From the NCBI RefSeq assembly GCF_001884065.1, contig NZ_MACH01000054.1, positions 1 through 64,000 on the forward strand: a stretch of DNA of 64,000 bases, written 5' to 3'. The translations under genes and the position numbers were made by a program. Shown piece after piece: positions 28,592 through 37,827 of the stretch (positions are counted from its first letter, which is position 1; every line of letters begins with the position of its first letter). Source of the DNA: Bacillus proteolyticus. Lineage in GTDB: Bacteria > Bacillota > Bacilli > Bacillales > Bacillaceae_G. Under the pieces are notes generated by a model that worked only from the letters and a program-made list of their open reading frames with translations, did no database searches and was not told the origin of the DNA.

Positions 28592-29526
28592 CTATATTGA
28601 ACGGAGTTCTTTTGTAATTATATTTAAACAATAGGAAAGACGTGCATGTGTATTTATATCTGGAATGAGGTTTGGAAATAGATTGTAAAATTTGACCGCA
28701 TTTTTATACCATCCATAAGCCCTTACCAGACCCTTTCTATAATATTTGGTGTCTTGTAAGAAACCATACTTTTTCGAGGATACAACGAGCTGTGAAAAAT
28801 CTTCACAGCCTTCAAGGAATTTGTGATGTACTTGCTGTCCAGTATGAAGGCGGAATGAACTTAAAGGTTCAGTGATATACATCGCATCACCTTTTGAAAG
28901 TAAACTTATCCAAGAGGCCATATCAACACTACAACCATATTTTCTACCATTTAAAGTGCCGAAAGGTTCTGTTAATAGGTGTTTTCGAAAGAGTACAATT
29001 GTAGGTTCACCGATAATATTTTGTCCCTTTATAAGCATACGGTTTCCAAAATCTGTCCCATTTAGTAGAGTATCTTCATCAGATAATCTTTTCATGGAGG
29101 GGTGTTGTTCAATTATCTCTCCATTATCATTAATCCAAGTACGATAAGATGTAATAAGTGCGAGGTTTCGATCTAAGTCTTGTTGGAAATAGAACATCAT
29201 TTTTTCGATTTTATTACTATAAAATATATCATCGTCCATTAAGAAATTGATGTACTCTCCATTGGACTGTTCTAAGAGCATAAGTGAGTTATTAAATTGT
29301 CCTAGAGTAGCGGAATTTCGAATGTACGTTATGTTTTTATAATTAGGTAAATAATGTCTCTTCATTAAAATTTCTGTTGCATCATTTGTACTATCATCTC
29401 CTACAATGATTTCAATATTCGAATAAGTTTGCGCTAATGCACTTTCTAGAGCAATTTTAAAATAATGTGGTCGATTAAAGGTGGGAATAAGGATGGAAAC
29501 GAGAGGCAGATTTTTTTGTTATTCAT
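28592..29526 (-). pseudogene. GT2 family glycosyltransferase with poly-A frameshift
   Basis: Read from the ATG at 29526 (spaced from GGTAGT) the frame is AAC followed by seven A's and then breaks. If the tract had eight A's, the protein would read MNNKKNLPLVSILIPTFNRP, a normal GT-A start, and continue to the GDD motif (IIVGDDSTNDATE) and the DxD-like DDDIF, about 311 residues. As written, only an internal ATG at 29365 gives an open frame (257 residues), which lacks the nucleotide-sugar-binding N-terminus. Part of the bclA-linked glycan gene set; six bases separate it from the methyltransferase upstream. Confidence 0.75.
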
Positions 29527-29532
29527 ATACAA

Positions 29533-30291
29533 CTACCTTTCAGAAATTTTTTGTGTAAGAATAATATCTTGATAACTTGTGTACTCAGTTCTGTTACACC
29601 ATGAACCATAATGGGGGGGATTCATTAATTCTAGCCCATACTTATTTAATAGAACGCGAATATCGTCCTCAGGATAGGCAACTGCGAAATTAGGAATATC
29701 TTTATTCAGAACATAACAATTGTCAATTTGATGATAGAAGCCTAATGTACTTACTCCTGCATTTAAGTAATAGGATGATTCAGGATTAATTAAAAAGAAA
29801 GTAATAAAACATCTCCCGTCTTTTTTCAGAACTCGTGTAATCTCAGATACATAGTGTTCTAATTCTTTCGGCAGGAGGTGTGTGAATACGGACGTTAAAA
29901 AAATAAAATCGAATGACTCGTCTTCATATGGAAACTTGTATTGGGAAGCATCTTCTTTTCCTTCTGGATTGTAGAACTGATTATGTATATCGACATGTTC
30001 AAAATGGAAATTGCTACGGAGCGTTGAAATGTTATTTCTGCACCATGTAATTCCCTCATTAAATAAGTCAAATCCATAATAAGTGCCATCATCACTTAAA
30101 TAATTCATTAATGGAACCGCCATTCGGCCAATACCAGAGCCTATATCTAACACTGTTTCATTTGATTTTAAATTGCCAATTTCAATAAAATACTGCATAA
30201 ATTCTTTTCCAACCGCTTCAAAGTCACCCCCTACATATTGAACGAGTTCTGGAGGTGGGATCAATGTGATTTTCTTCTCATTTTCGTTCAT
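29533..30291 (-). CDS. SAM-dependent methyltransferase (class I)
   Basis: A 252-residue Methyltransf_25/11-type enzyme. The SAM-binding motif I is VLDIGSGIGRMAVPL (about residues 48-62), followed by motif II YGFDLFNEG and the post-I region SFDFIFLTSVFTHLLPKE. AAGGAAGGAGTG precedes the ATG. It sits just upstream of the frameshifted glycosyltransferase and in the bclA cluster, so a sugar O-methyl group on the exosporium glycan is a plausible product. Target not shown. Confidence 0.85.
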   Translation of the reverse strand: MNENEKKITLIPPPELVQYVGGDFEAVGKEFMQYFIEIGNLKSNETVLDIGSGIGRMAVPLMNYLSDDGTYYGFDLFNEGITWCRNNISTLRSNFHFEHVDIHNQFYNPEGKEDASQYKFPYEDESFDFIFLTSVFTHLLPKELEHYVSEITRVLKKDGRCFITFFLINPESSYYLNAGVSTLGFYHQIDNCYVLNKDIPNFAVAYPEDDIRVLLNKYGLELMNPPHYGSWCNRTEYTSYQDIILTQKISER

Positions 30292-30357
30292 ACATTCACT
30301 CCTTCCTTGTATTAAAGTAGGTAATTTCTATTTTGTATATAAATTAATATTCCATAG

Positions 30358-30424
30358 TGAGGGGAGCTTTACACTATTGGTTCTTATGGATCATTAGTAC
30401 AATAGAACCCCTCAACTCAATAAA
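30358..30424. repeat. Long-loop inverted repeat in the 140-base gap
   Basis: TGAGGGG (30358) pairs with CCCCTCA (30418-30424), and inner ATTG/CAAT add to the stem. It lies between the TylF-like gene and the methyltransferase gene. The role is unknown; no clear T tract. Confidence 0.3.
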
Positions 30425-30431
30425 ATTTATT

Positions 30432-31276
30432 CTATTCTTTTCGCCAATAAATACCGAAATCATCAATTTTAGTAATAGGTGCTTTTAAGTTTCTTTCATT
30501 TCTGAAATCTGTCACAGCCTCTGCACATGTTACTAACCCGTAATCATCAATGATAATATAGCCACCTGTTGAAACTTTGTCATATAAGTTTACAAGACTA
30601 TCCATCGTTGATTCATACATATCACCATCAAGGCGAGCAATTGCAATTTTTTCTACTGGTGCTGAAGGTAATGTATCCTTAAACCACCCCTTTAAAAATT
30701 TCACCTGATCATTTAATAAATCATATTTTCTAAAGTTCTCTTGCACTTGTTCTAAAGAAACACGTAAGTAATCGAATGTGTGTAAATAATCACCGTAATC
30801 TTTCGGATACTGTTCTAAATTGGGTGCTGGTAGACCTGCAAATGAATCAGCAACCCACACAGTACGATTTTTGATGTTGTTTGCTTGTAAAAACCATTCA
30901 TAAAGATGCATGATCCCCCGCGCCATACACCAGTTTCAATAAAGTCACCTTCTATATTTTCACGGACGACAGTTTCCATAGCCTCATGTAATTGATTCAT
31001 ACGTTTTCGCCCGATCATACTGTGTGCTGCTCTTGGCCAATCGTTGCCACCTTGACGCTCACTTTTCGAAACGTTAGGGTCAACGATTTTTAAATTATGA
31101 TTTTCTGCGTACTGCTTAATAAATAAAGGGAGTGGAACTGTAACTGGTTCATATAATAATTCTTTAGATATATGTAACGTAGCAGGTAAATATGGTTCAT
31201 ACTCTAACCATATTTCAAACAAAATTGTTTTCTTTAATAACTCAAGATAAAGCTGAATAGCAGATCTATTTTCCAT
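30432..31276 (-). pseudogene. TylF/MycF-like sugar O-methyltransferase, frameshifted
   Basis: Two frames together encode a macrocin-O-methyltransferase-like protein of about 280 residues. The first (from 31276, after GGGAGG) runs through RENIEGDFIETGVWRGG and CIFMNGF. The second carries on as LQANNIKNRTVWVADSFAG and the metal/SAM region ARLDGDMYESTMDSL and IIIDDYG. Adding one T to the five-T run (plus-strand A's at 30889-30893) joins them as NGFLQANN. As written the reading frame breaks near residue 129. Enzymes of this family methylate sugars, fitting a BclA glycan role. Confidence 0.75.
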
Positions 31277-31370
31277 ATTTGTGCCTCCCTCAAAAGGTCA
31301 TACAACAATATGGTTATGTGAATAGTGTATGTTTCATGATTGAATTCATAATTGAAAAAGCAGTAAAAAA

Positions 31371-32042
31371 TTAAGCGATTTTTTCAATAATAATTGATGC
31401 ACTCGTACCAAGAGCTAACGATAATCCAAGTCCTGTAACAATAGCTTCAACCATTGATGGAGTCGTTGTAATTTGTGTAATTGCTTGGATAACTATAGGT
31501 GCGCCAAGTGAGATTAAGCTTGTGCCTGCACCTGGTACATTAGATCCATTAACTTGAATTGTAAGGCCGCCTAATATACCTACTGATGCAGTATATGCGA
31601 TAACAGTAATTTTATAGAATCCAGTTTCATTTATGAGGAAAGTATCAGGGTCTAATTGAGAAATTGCAGTACCAAACAGAGATCCAACAGTATTAAATGG
31701 TACTGGATCATTAATTCCAAGAGCCACAGAAATAGAAGCAGAGTTAAATGCGTACAATCCTGCTGGAAGTCCTAATCCAGACGGTCCAGTAGGTCCAGTC
31801 GGCCCAGTAGGTCCAGTAGGTCCAGTCGCACCAGATGGCCCAGTAGGTCCAGTCGGCCCAGTCGCACCAGACGGCCCAGTAGGTCCAGTAGGTCCAGTCG
31901 GCCCAGTAGGTCCAGTAGGTCCAGTTGGAAGTGTAAATGGTGGTATTGGTGGTAAGGTCGGTCCTACCAGATTAGGATCAAATGCACTAGCGGATAATGA
32001 TTCATCGGGATTTAAGCCATCTGAATAATTATTATTTGACAT
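31371..32042 (-). CDS. bclA: Exosporium collagen-like glycoprotein BclA
   Basis: Main hair-like nap glycoprotein of the B. cereus group spore. It has 223 residues. The N-terminal exosporium-targeting region ([18 protein letters not shown], residues about 18-35) is followed by about 16 Gly-X-Y triplets (residues 41-88, mostly GPT). A TNF/C1q-like trimerising domain runs from [13 protein letters not shown] to the end (ASIIIEKIA). The collagen part is short compared with many strains; the Thr residues of GPT are known glycan sites. GGAGGTG precedes the ATG. It lies among glycosyltransferase, methyltransferase and rhamnose genes, as in B. anthracis. Confidence 0.96.
   Translation of the reverse strand: MSNNNYSDGLNPDESLSASAFDPNLVGPTLPPIPPFTLPTGPTGPTGPTGPTGPTGPSGATGPTGPTGPSGATGPTGPTGPTGPTGPSGLGLPAGLYAFNSASISVALGINDPVPFNTVGSLFGTAISQLDPDTFLINETGFYKITVIAYTASVGILGGLTIQVNGSNVPGAGTSLISLGAPIVIQAITQITTTPSMVEAIVTGLGLSLALGTSASIIIEKIA
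31779..31922 (-). repeat. Collagen-like coding repeat of bclA
   Basis: Tandem 9-base units encoding GPT, GPS and GAT in 16 triplets: GPT x5, GPS, GAT, GPT x2, GPS, GAT, GPT x4, GPS. Such tracts vary in length between strains by recombination or slippage. Confidence 0.95.
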
Positions 32043-32210
32043 AAATTCACCTCCATAAAGCTTTCATTATATAGTAGATGCAAAGTCGTAAGAAAATGAC
32101 ACAGACATTTGAATTATTGAAAAGAATTCTAAAATGGCTTGAACAATATAAAAAAGTGGAAAGTTTTGTATTTGTATAACATATGATTGAGTTGGAAGAA
32201 GGTGATTATA

Positions 32211-33305
32211 TTGAACAAGCAAGGCATTACAATTAGTTTATGTATGATAGTTCGGGATGAGGAAAAGACAATAGCTCGATGTTTGGATGCGATTGGAAAA
32301 ATTGTTGATGAAATTGTAGTAGTTGATACAGGTTCTGTTGATCAAACGAAAGAAATTGTAGAGAAATACACTCCTAATATATATGATTTCCAATGGATTG
32401 ATGATTTTGCGGCAGCTAGAAATTTTTCTTTTTCAAAAGCGACGCAAGAATATATATTGTGGCTAGATGCAGATGACGTATTATTAGAGGATGCTCAAGA
32501 AGCATTGAAACTTTTAAAAAGGGAATTAGATTCTAAAGTAGATGCTGTTTCGATGCCGTATCATCTTGTAATGGATTCTAACGGGAAACCCCTTTATTGC
32601 ACAAAAAGATATCGACTTGTAAAGCGTGAAAAACAGTTTCAATGGTTTGGTAAGGTACATGAGTATTTAGCTGTTTCCGGTGAAATCTATAATAGTAACG
32701 TTGCTGTTACACATAAAAAGGAAAAAGAAGTGACGGATCGTAATTTGAAGATTTTTCAAAATACTGTAGCAGTAGGAGAAGAATTGAGTCCAAGAGATTT
32801 GTTTTATTACGCCAACGAGTCTATGGATAACGAAAAATTCAACGATGCGGTTCTTCTCTATGAAACATTTCTAAATCAAGATGAAGGATGGCATGAAGAG
32901 AAAATTTATGCATGCGGTAAGTTAGGGGATTGTTATGCGAAGCTCGGAATGTGGGAGAAGGCAATTGAATCTTGTGTAAAGTCGTTTCGGTACGATGTTC
33001 CTAGAGGAGAGAATTGTACAAGAATAGGACATATATACATGGAACAACAAAAATATAATGAGGCGATCTTTTGGTTTAAACTAGCAACGGAAGTACCACT
33101 AGCAGCGGATAGTCCGTTTCACAGTCCAGCCAGCTACACATGGCTTCCATATTTGCAAATGTGTATTTGCTATAGCAAGTTAGGAGAGCAAGACAAAGCT
33201 TATTATTACAATGAATTAGCAGCTTCTTACGTTCCGAATAATGCTGCAATCGAATATAACCGTAAATATTTTCGAGGTGTTTTTGATAAACAATATAAAG
33301 TGTAA
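32211..33305 (+). CDS. GT2 glycosyltransferase with C-terminal TPR-like repeats
   Basis: About 364 residues. The N-terminal GT-A domain starts GITISLCMIVRDEEKTIARC, with VVDTGSVDQTKEIV and the DxD motif LWLDADDVLL. The C-terminal half has tetratricopeptide-like helices (KFNDAVLLYETFLNQDEGWHEE shortened, KLGMWEKAIESC, EQQKYNEAIFWFKLA). TTG at 32211 follows GAAGGTGAT and is preferred; an in-frame TTG at 32187 is possible. Divergent from bclA. Likely adds sugar to an exosporium acceptor; BclA is the obvious candidate by position. Confidence 0.85.
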   Translation: MNKQGITISLCMIVRDEEKTIARCLDAIGKIVDEIVVVDTGSVDQTKEIVEKYTPNIYDFQWIDDFAAARNFSFSKATQEYILWLDADDVLLEDAQEALKLLKRELDSKVDAVSMPYHLVMDSNGKPLYCTKRYRLVKREKQFQWFGKVHEYLAVSGEIYNSNVAVTHKKEKEVTDRNLKIFQNTVAVGEELSPRDLFYYANESMDNEKFNDAVLLYETFLNQDEGWHEEKIYACGKLGDCYAKLGMWEKAIESCVKSFRYDVPRGENCTRIGHIYMEQQKYNEAIFWFKLATEVPLAADSPFHSPASYTWLPYLQMCICYSKLGEQDKAYYYNELAASYVPNNAAIEYNRKYFRGVFDKQYKV

Positions 33306-33451
33306 TGTAGGCTGTTTTTAGGAAATACCTTGTTATTATTCTAATGATGATAGATTGGCTATATATTAGAGTATTAGTAATGAAATCAGTAGAGGTGACA
33401 CCCTTTGTAAGATGTATATTTCAAATTCAATTTGCATAAGGAGTGTGTGAA

Positions 33452-34140
33452 ATGAATCGCGAAAAAAGTTCTTTATATGAAGAAAAATCCGATTATTATT
33501 ATAATGCAGCGAATCCGATGTATTAAAGCATATAAAAAAGGAATGGAAAGAAGTTCTTGATATTGGTTGCTCTAGTGGTGCATTAGGAGCGGTTATAAAA
33601 GAAAATGGCACACGTGTATCAGGTATTGAGGCATTTCCAGAAGCAGCGAAAACAGCAAAAGAAAAGCTGGATCATGTTGTTTTAGGTGATATAGAGACAA
33701 TGGATATGCCGTATGAGGAGGAGCAATTTGATTGCGTCATATTTGGGGATGTATTAGAGCATTTATTCGATCCGTGGGCTGTAATAGAAAAAGTAAAACC
33801 ATATATAAAACAAAACGGTGTAATTTTAGCTAGTATACCAAATGTTGCTCACATTTCAGTATTAGCTCCCTTACTTTTTGGAAATTGGACGTATACAGAA
33901 TATGGCTTACTAGATAAAAAGCACGTACGCTTCTTTACTTTTAATGAAATGCTAAGAATGTTTTTAAAAGCAGGATATTCTATTAATAAAGTAGATCGTG
34001 TATATATTGACCATAAAAAGTATGAGCCACTTATTGAAGAGTTATATGGAATGTGTAAAAAATATCGTCTTGGAAGTGGCTTCATGGCTGAGACGGTTGT
34101 GTTTCAATATATTATTGAAGCAGAAAAATCACAAGTATGA
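33452..34140 (+). pseudogene. SAM-dependent methyltransferase, frameshifted near codon 22
   Basis: The ATG at 33452 has a strong site (AAGGAGTGTG) but stops after 24 codons at TAA 33524. In the +2 frame an uninterrupted methyltransferase follows: LKHIKKEWKEVLDIGCSS, then VSGIEAFPEAA, MPYEEEQFDCVIFGDVLEHL. One base added between AAT CC and GATGTA (about 33515-33518) restores NPDVLKHIK. As written, translation from the proper start is lost; internal ATG 33700 would lack the SAM motif. Joins by ATGA overlap to the next gene. Confidence 0.75.
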
Positions 34141-34823
34141 GTACTGCCGAAAAAACAATATTATTTGTTACGTGTATAAATGATCGGAAATTGTATGCAC
34201 AATGTGTGCGACATATATTGCAATTGGCAGTACCTCCTGGGTATCTTGTACAATTTATGCCGATTCGAAATGCAAAAAGTATGACGAGCGGATACAATCA
34301 AGCCATTTCACATCCAGCGAAGTATAAAGTGTATTTACACCAAGATGTTTTTATTATAAATGGAGCTTTTCTATATGGATTAATTCAATTATTTGAGGAA
34401 CATGAACACCTTGGGATGATTGGGATGGTAGGAGCGCAATATGTTCCTCCAACTGGCGTATGGAATGAAGGGCGTGGAATTGTTGGAAAAGTCATTGGTT
34501 ATATGAACGATTTGTTTTATATGGCAGGTTTAGAGCAACCATTTCATGAATCAAAAACGTTTATCCCTGTTGAATGTATTGACGGTTTATTGATGGCGAC
34601 ACAATACGATATTCCATGGCGAGAAGACTTATTTGACGGGTTTGATTTCTATGATGTATCTCAATCATTTGAATTTAAAAAAGCAGGATATACAATCGGT
34701 GTACCTGTACAACGTGATGCGTGGTGTATTCATTATCATTTCGATGTGAATATGACGAACTATGAAAAGCATAGGAAAGTATTTGTGGAGCACTATATGT
34801 CAGATGTAAATAAGGAAGAATAA
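34137..34823 (+). CDS. StrF-type glycosyltransferase-like protein (copy 1)
   Basis: A 228-residue protein of the glycosyltransferase-like family with a StrF-type domain. Conserved blocks are KTILFVTCINDRKLYAQC, the PIRNAKSM/YNQAIS region, KVYLHQDVFIING and PWREDLFDGFDFYDVSQS. The ATG overlaps the methyltransferase stop. It is about half identical to the next gene, so the two arose by tandem duplication. Sits between bclA-linked genes and rfbA. Donor and acceptor unknown. Confidence 0.8.
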   Translation: MSTAEKTILFVTCINDRKLYAQCVRHILQLAVPPGYLVQFMPIRNAKSMTSGYNQAISHPAKYKVYLHQDVFIINGAFLYGLIQLFEEHEHLGMIGMVGAQYVPPTGVWNEGRGIVGKVIGYMNDLFYMAGLEQPFHESKTFIPVECIDGLLMATQYDIPWREDLFDGFDFYDVSQSFEFKKAGYTIGVPVQRDAWCIHYHFDVNMTNYEKHRKVFVEHYMSDVNKEE

Positions 34824-34836
34824 AGGGGCTACAAAA

Positions 34837-35517
34837 ATGAAAGATCATACAATATTAGTGGTTGTTTGTATAAATAATGAAGAGCTTTTCAAGCAATGCG
34901 AGAGACAAATAAGAAATATTTTTGTTCCCCCTGGTTATGTTGTGCAAATTTTTCCGATACGAGATGCAAAAAGTATGGCAAGTGCGTACAACCGAGTACT
35001 TTCATATCCGGCGAAGTATAAAGTATATATACATCAAGATACTTATCTTATTAATCGGGAGATGTTTTATACACTCATTTCTCTTTTTAAAGATAATGAA
35101 AAGCTTGGTTTAATTGGAGTAGCTGGTGCTCAATTTTTACCGAGTAATGGGATATGGTGGGAAGGAAAAAATTTAGTAGGGAAAGTGATTGAGTACAGAA
35201 GACAGAATTATCAATTATTAAATTTAGACCAGGAGTATTATGGAAATAAGTCATTTATGTCAGTTCAGGCAATTGATGGTTTGCTAATGGCAACGCAGTT
35301 TGATATTCCGTGGCGCGAAGATTTGTTTCAAGGATTCCACTTTTATGATGTGTCACAGTCTTTAGAGTTTCAAAAGGCTGGTTATTTAGTAGGTATCCCT
35401 AATCAAGCAAATCTGTGGTGTATTCATTACAACGGAGATGAATTTGATGCGGATATATACGAGAAGTACCGGAAAGTGTTTGTAGAACATTATAAAGATA
35501 TATTATCTCCATCGTAA
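34837..35517 (+). CDS. StrF-type glycosyltransferase-like protein (copy 2)
   Basis: A 226-residue paralogue of the preceding gene, sharing the order VVVCINNEELFKQCERQ, RDAKSMASAYNRVLSYPAKY, KVYIHQDTYLIN and IDGLLMATQFDIPWREDLF. AAAGGGGC stands before the ATG. The 13-base gap points to one operon running into rfbACBD. Possibly a rhamnosyl- or other sugar transferase for the exosporium glycan. Confidence 0.8.
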   Translation: MKDHTILVVVCINNEELFKQCERQIRNIFVPPGYVVQIFPIRDAKSMASAYNRVLSYPAKYKVYIHQDTYLINREMFYTLISLFKDNEKLGLIGVAGAQFLPSNGIWWEGKNLVGKVIEYRRQNYQLLNLDQEYYGNKSFMSVQAIDGLLMATQFDIPWREDLFQGFHFYDVSQSLEFQKAGYLVGIPNQANLWCIHYNGDEFDADIYEKYRKVFVEHYKDILSPS

Positions 35518-35531
35518 GGGAGAGATGCAGG

Positions 35532-36269
35532 GTGAAAGGAATTATTTTAGCAGGTGGTACTGGATCGAGACTATATCCAATAACGAAAGTAACAAATAAA
35601 CATTTGCTTCCTGTTGGGCGGTATCCAATGATTTATCATGCGGTATATAAGATGAAACAATGTGAGATTACAGATATTATGATTATTACAGGCAAAGAAC
35701 ATATGGGAGATGTTGTTAGTTTCTTAGGAAGTGGTCACGAATTTGGTGTGTCCTTTACGTATCGTGTGCAAGATAAAGCGGGCGGAATTGCACAAGCGTT
35801 AGGGCTTTGTGAGGATTTTATTGGGAATGATCGCATGGTAGTTATATTAGGAGATAATATTTTTTCAGATAATATTCGTCCATATGTTGAAGAGTTTACA
35901 AAGCAAAAAGAAGGTGCAAAAGTACTGCTTCAATCTGTAGAAGATCCTGAACGATTTGGCGTAGCGCATATTCAAAACAAAAAAATAATTGAAATTGAAG
36001 AAAAGCCGAAAAAGCCGAAAAGCTCCTATGCTGTTACGGGAATTTATTTGTATGATTCGAAAGTTTTTGCTTTTATAAAAGAATTAAAACCTTCCGCAAG
36101 GGGAGAACTTGAAATTACAGATATAAATAATTGGTATTTAAAACGAGGGATACTTACCTATAACGAAATGAGCGGCTGGTGGACGGATGCGGGAACTCAT
36201 GCTTCTCTTCAAAGGGCGAATACGTTAGCCCGAGATATAAACTTTGGAAAACAGTTTAACGGAGAATAG
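35532..36269 (+). CDS. rfbA: Glucose-1-phosphate thymidylyltransferase
   Basis: First step of dTDP-L-rhamnose synthesis: dTTP plus glucose-1-phosphate to dTDP-glucose. It has 245 residues, with the nucleotidyltransferase signature MKGIILAGGTGSRLYPITK, then NKHLLPVG and LGDNIF. It is shorter than the roughly 290-residue RmlA of enterobacteria, as is usual for this Bacillus type. Start GTG 35532 after GGGAGAGA. First gene of the rfbACBD set. Confidence 0.95.
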   Translation: MKGIILAGGTGSRLYPITKVTNKHLLPVGRYPMIYHAVYKMKQCEITDIMIITGKEHMGDVVSFLGSGHEFGVSFTYRVQDKAGGIAQALGLCEDFIGNDRMVVILGDNIFSDNIRPYVEEFTKQKEGAKVLLQSVEDPERFGVAHIQNKKIIEIEEKPKKPKSSYAVTGIYLYDSKVFAFIKELKPSARGELEITDINNWYLKRGILTYNEMSGWWTDAGTHASLQRANTLARDINFGKQFNGE

Positions 36270-36277
36270 GTGAAAAT

Positions 36278-36823
36278 ATGAAAGTTATAGAAACAAATTT
36301 TACCGATGCGAAATTGTTAGAACCGAGGTTATTTGGAGATGATCGAGGATTTTTTACAGAAAGTTATAATCAGAAGGTGCTAGAAACATTAGGGATTACG
36401 TATTCATTTGTACAGGATAACGTGTCTTATTCGGTTAGGTCGGGAACGATTCGGGGATTACACTTTCAAAAAAATCCGAAAGCACAAACGAAACTCATTC
36501 AAGTTATGCAAGGGGCAATTTATGATGTTATCGTAGACTTACGAAAAGAATCACCAACATTTAAACAGTGGAAAGGGTATATTTTAAGTGCGGATAACCA
36601 CCGGCAATTATTGGTGCCAAAAGGATTTGCGCACGGGTTTTGTACGCTTGTTCCACATACTATTGTTATGTATAAAGTAGATGAGTATTATAGTGCACAG
36701 CATGACTCGGGATTACTTTGGGAGGATAAAGAATTAGCAATTCCATGGCCGGTAACAGATCCTATTTTATCTGATAAGGATCGAATATTACCATCACTTC
36801 AGGAATATGAAGATAGTTTTTAA
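36278..36823 (+). CDS. rfbC: dTDP-4-dehydrorhamnose 3,5-epimerase
   Basis: Third step of dTDP-L-rhamnose synthesis. It has 181 residues. Family residues are visible: RGLHFQKNPKAQTKLIQV (the His of the active site), DVIVDLRKESPTFKQW and PKGFAHGFC. GGAGAATAGGTG precedes the ATG, 8 bases after rfbA. Confidence 0.95.
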   Translation: MKVIETNFTDAKLLEPRLFGDDRGFFTESYNQKVLETLGITYSFVQDNVSYSVRSGTIRGLHFQKNPKAQTKLIQVMQGAIYDVIVDLRKESPTFKQWKGYILSADNHRQLLVPKGFAHGFCTLVPHTIVMYKVDEYYSAQHDSGLLWEDKELAIPWPVTDPILSDKDRILPSLQEYEDSF

Positions 36824-36838
36824 GTAGGAGAGTTGTTT

Positions 36839-37810
36839 ATGAATATATTAATAACAGGTGGAGCTGGATTTATTGGAAGTAATTTTGTTCATTACATGCT
36901 GCAAAGCTATGAAACATATAAAATCATTAATTTCGATGCATTAACATATAGCGGGAATTTGAATAATGTAAAGTCTATTCAAGAGCATCCTAATTACTCT
37001 TTTGTAAAAGGGAAAATTCAAAATGGAGAGCTGCTGGAGCATGTTATTAAAGAGCGTGATGTGCAAGTAATTGTTAATTTTGCAGCTGAATCACATGTGG
37101 ACCGTAGTATTGAAAATCCGATTCCCTTTTACGATACGAATGTAATCGGGACAGTCACTTTATTAGAATTAGTGAAAAAGTATCCGCATATTAAGTTCGT
37201 GCAAGTATCAACAGATGAAGTATACGGTTCTTTAGGGAAAACAGGAAAGTTTACTGAGGAAACCCCCTTAGCTCCAAATAGTCCGTATTCTTCAAGTAAG
37301 GCGAGCTCAGATGTGATAGCTTTATCTTATTATAAAACATATCAATTACCAGTTATAGTAACGCGTTGTTCCAATAATTATGGACCGTACCAATATCCTG
37401 AAAAGTTAATTCCATTAATGGTTACGAATGCACTGGAAGGAAAAAAACTACCGTTATATGGTGATGGCTTAAATATAAGAGACTGGTTACATGTAACAGA
37501 TCATTGTCGTGCGATTGATATTGTTTTGCATAAGGGACGTGTAGGAGAAGTATATAACATAGGTGGAAATAACGAAAAAACGAATGTAGAAGTTGTGGAA
37601 CAAATTATTACTCTCTTAGGAAAAACAAAAAAAGACATTGAATATGTTACGGACCGTTTAGGGCACGATCGCCGTTATGCAATTGATGCAGAGAAAATGA
37701 AGAACGAATTTGATTGGGAACCGAAGTATACGTTCGAACATGGATTACAAGAGACGGTGCATTGGTATGAAAAGAATAAGGAATGGTGGAAACCACTAAA
37801 AGAACAGTAA
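36839..37810 (+). CDS. rfbB: dTDP-glucose 4,6-dehydratase
   Basis: Second step of the pathway: makes dTDP-4-keto-6-deoxyglucose. It has 323 residues from ATG 36839, chosen for TAGGAGAG 7 bases upstream; a TTG at 36833 is less likely. NAD-binding GGAGFIGSNF begins at residue 7, the catalytic STDEVYG and YSSSKASSD with the following RCSNNYGPYQ are intact. An extended SDR enzyme. Confidence 0.95.
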   Translation: MNILITGGAGFIGSNFVHYMLQSYETYKIINFDALTYSGNLNNVKSIQEHPNYSFVKGKIQNGELLEHVIKERDVQVIVNFAAESHVDRSIENPIPFYDTNVIGTVTLLELVKKYPHIKFVQVSTDEVYGSLGKTGKFTEETPLAPNSPYSSSKASSDVIALSYYKTYQLPVIVTRCSNNYGPYQYPEKLIPLMVTNALEGKKLPLYGDGLNIRDWLHVTDHCRAIDIVLHKGRVGEVYNIGGNNEKTNVEVVEQIITLLGKTKKDIEYVTDRLGHDRRYAIDAEKMKNEFDWEPKYTFEHGLQETVHWYEKNKEWWKPLKEQ

Positions 37811-37827
37811 CAGTAAGGGGCATGTAA

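Noticed and set aside
31779-31922. Short regular direct repeats that could look like a CRISPR array
   Set aside because: The 9-base units are in frame in bclA and encode Gly-X-Y triplets; there are no spacers.
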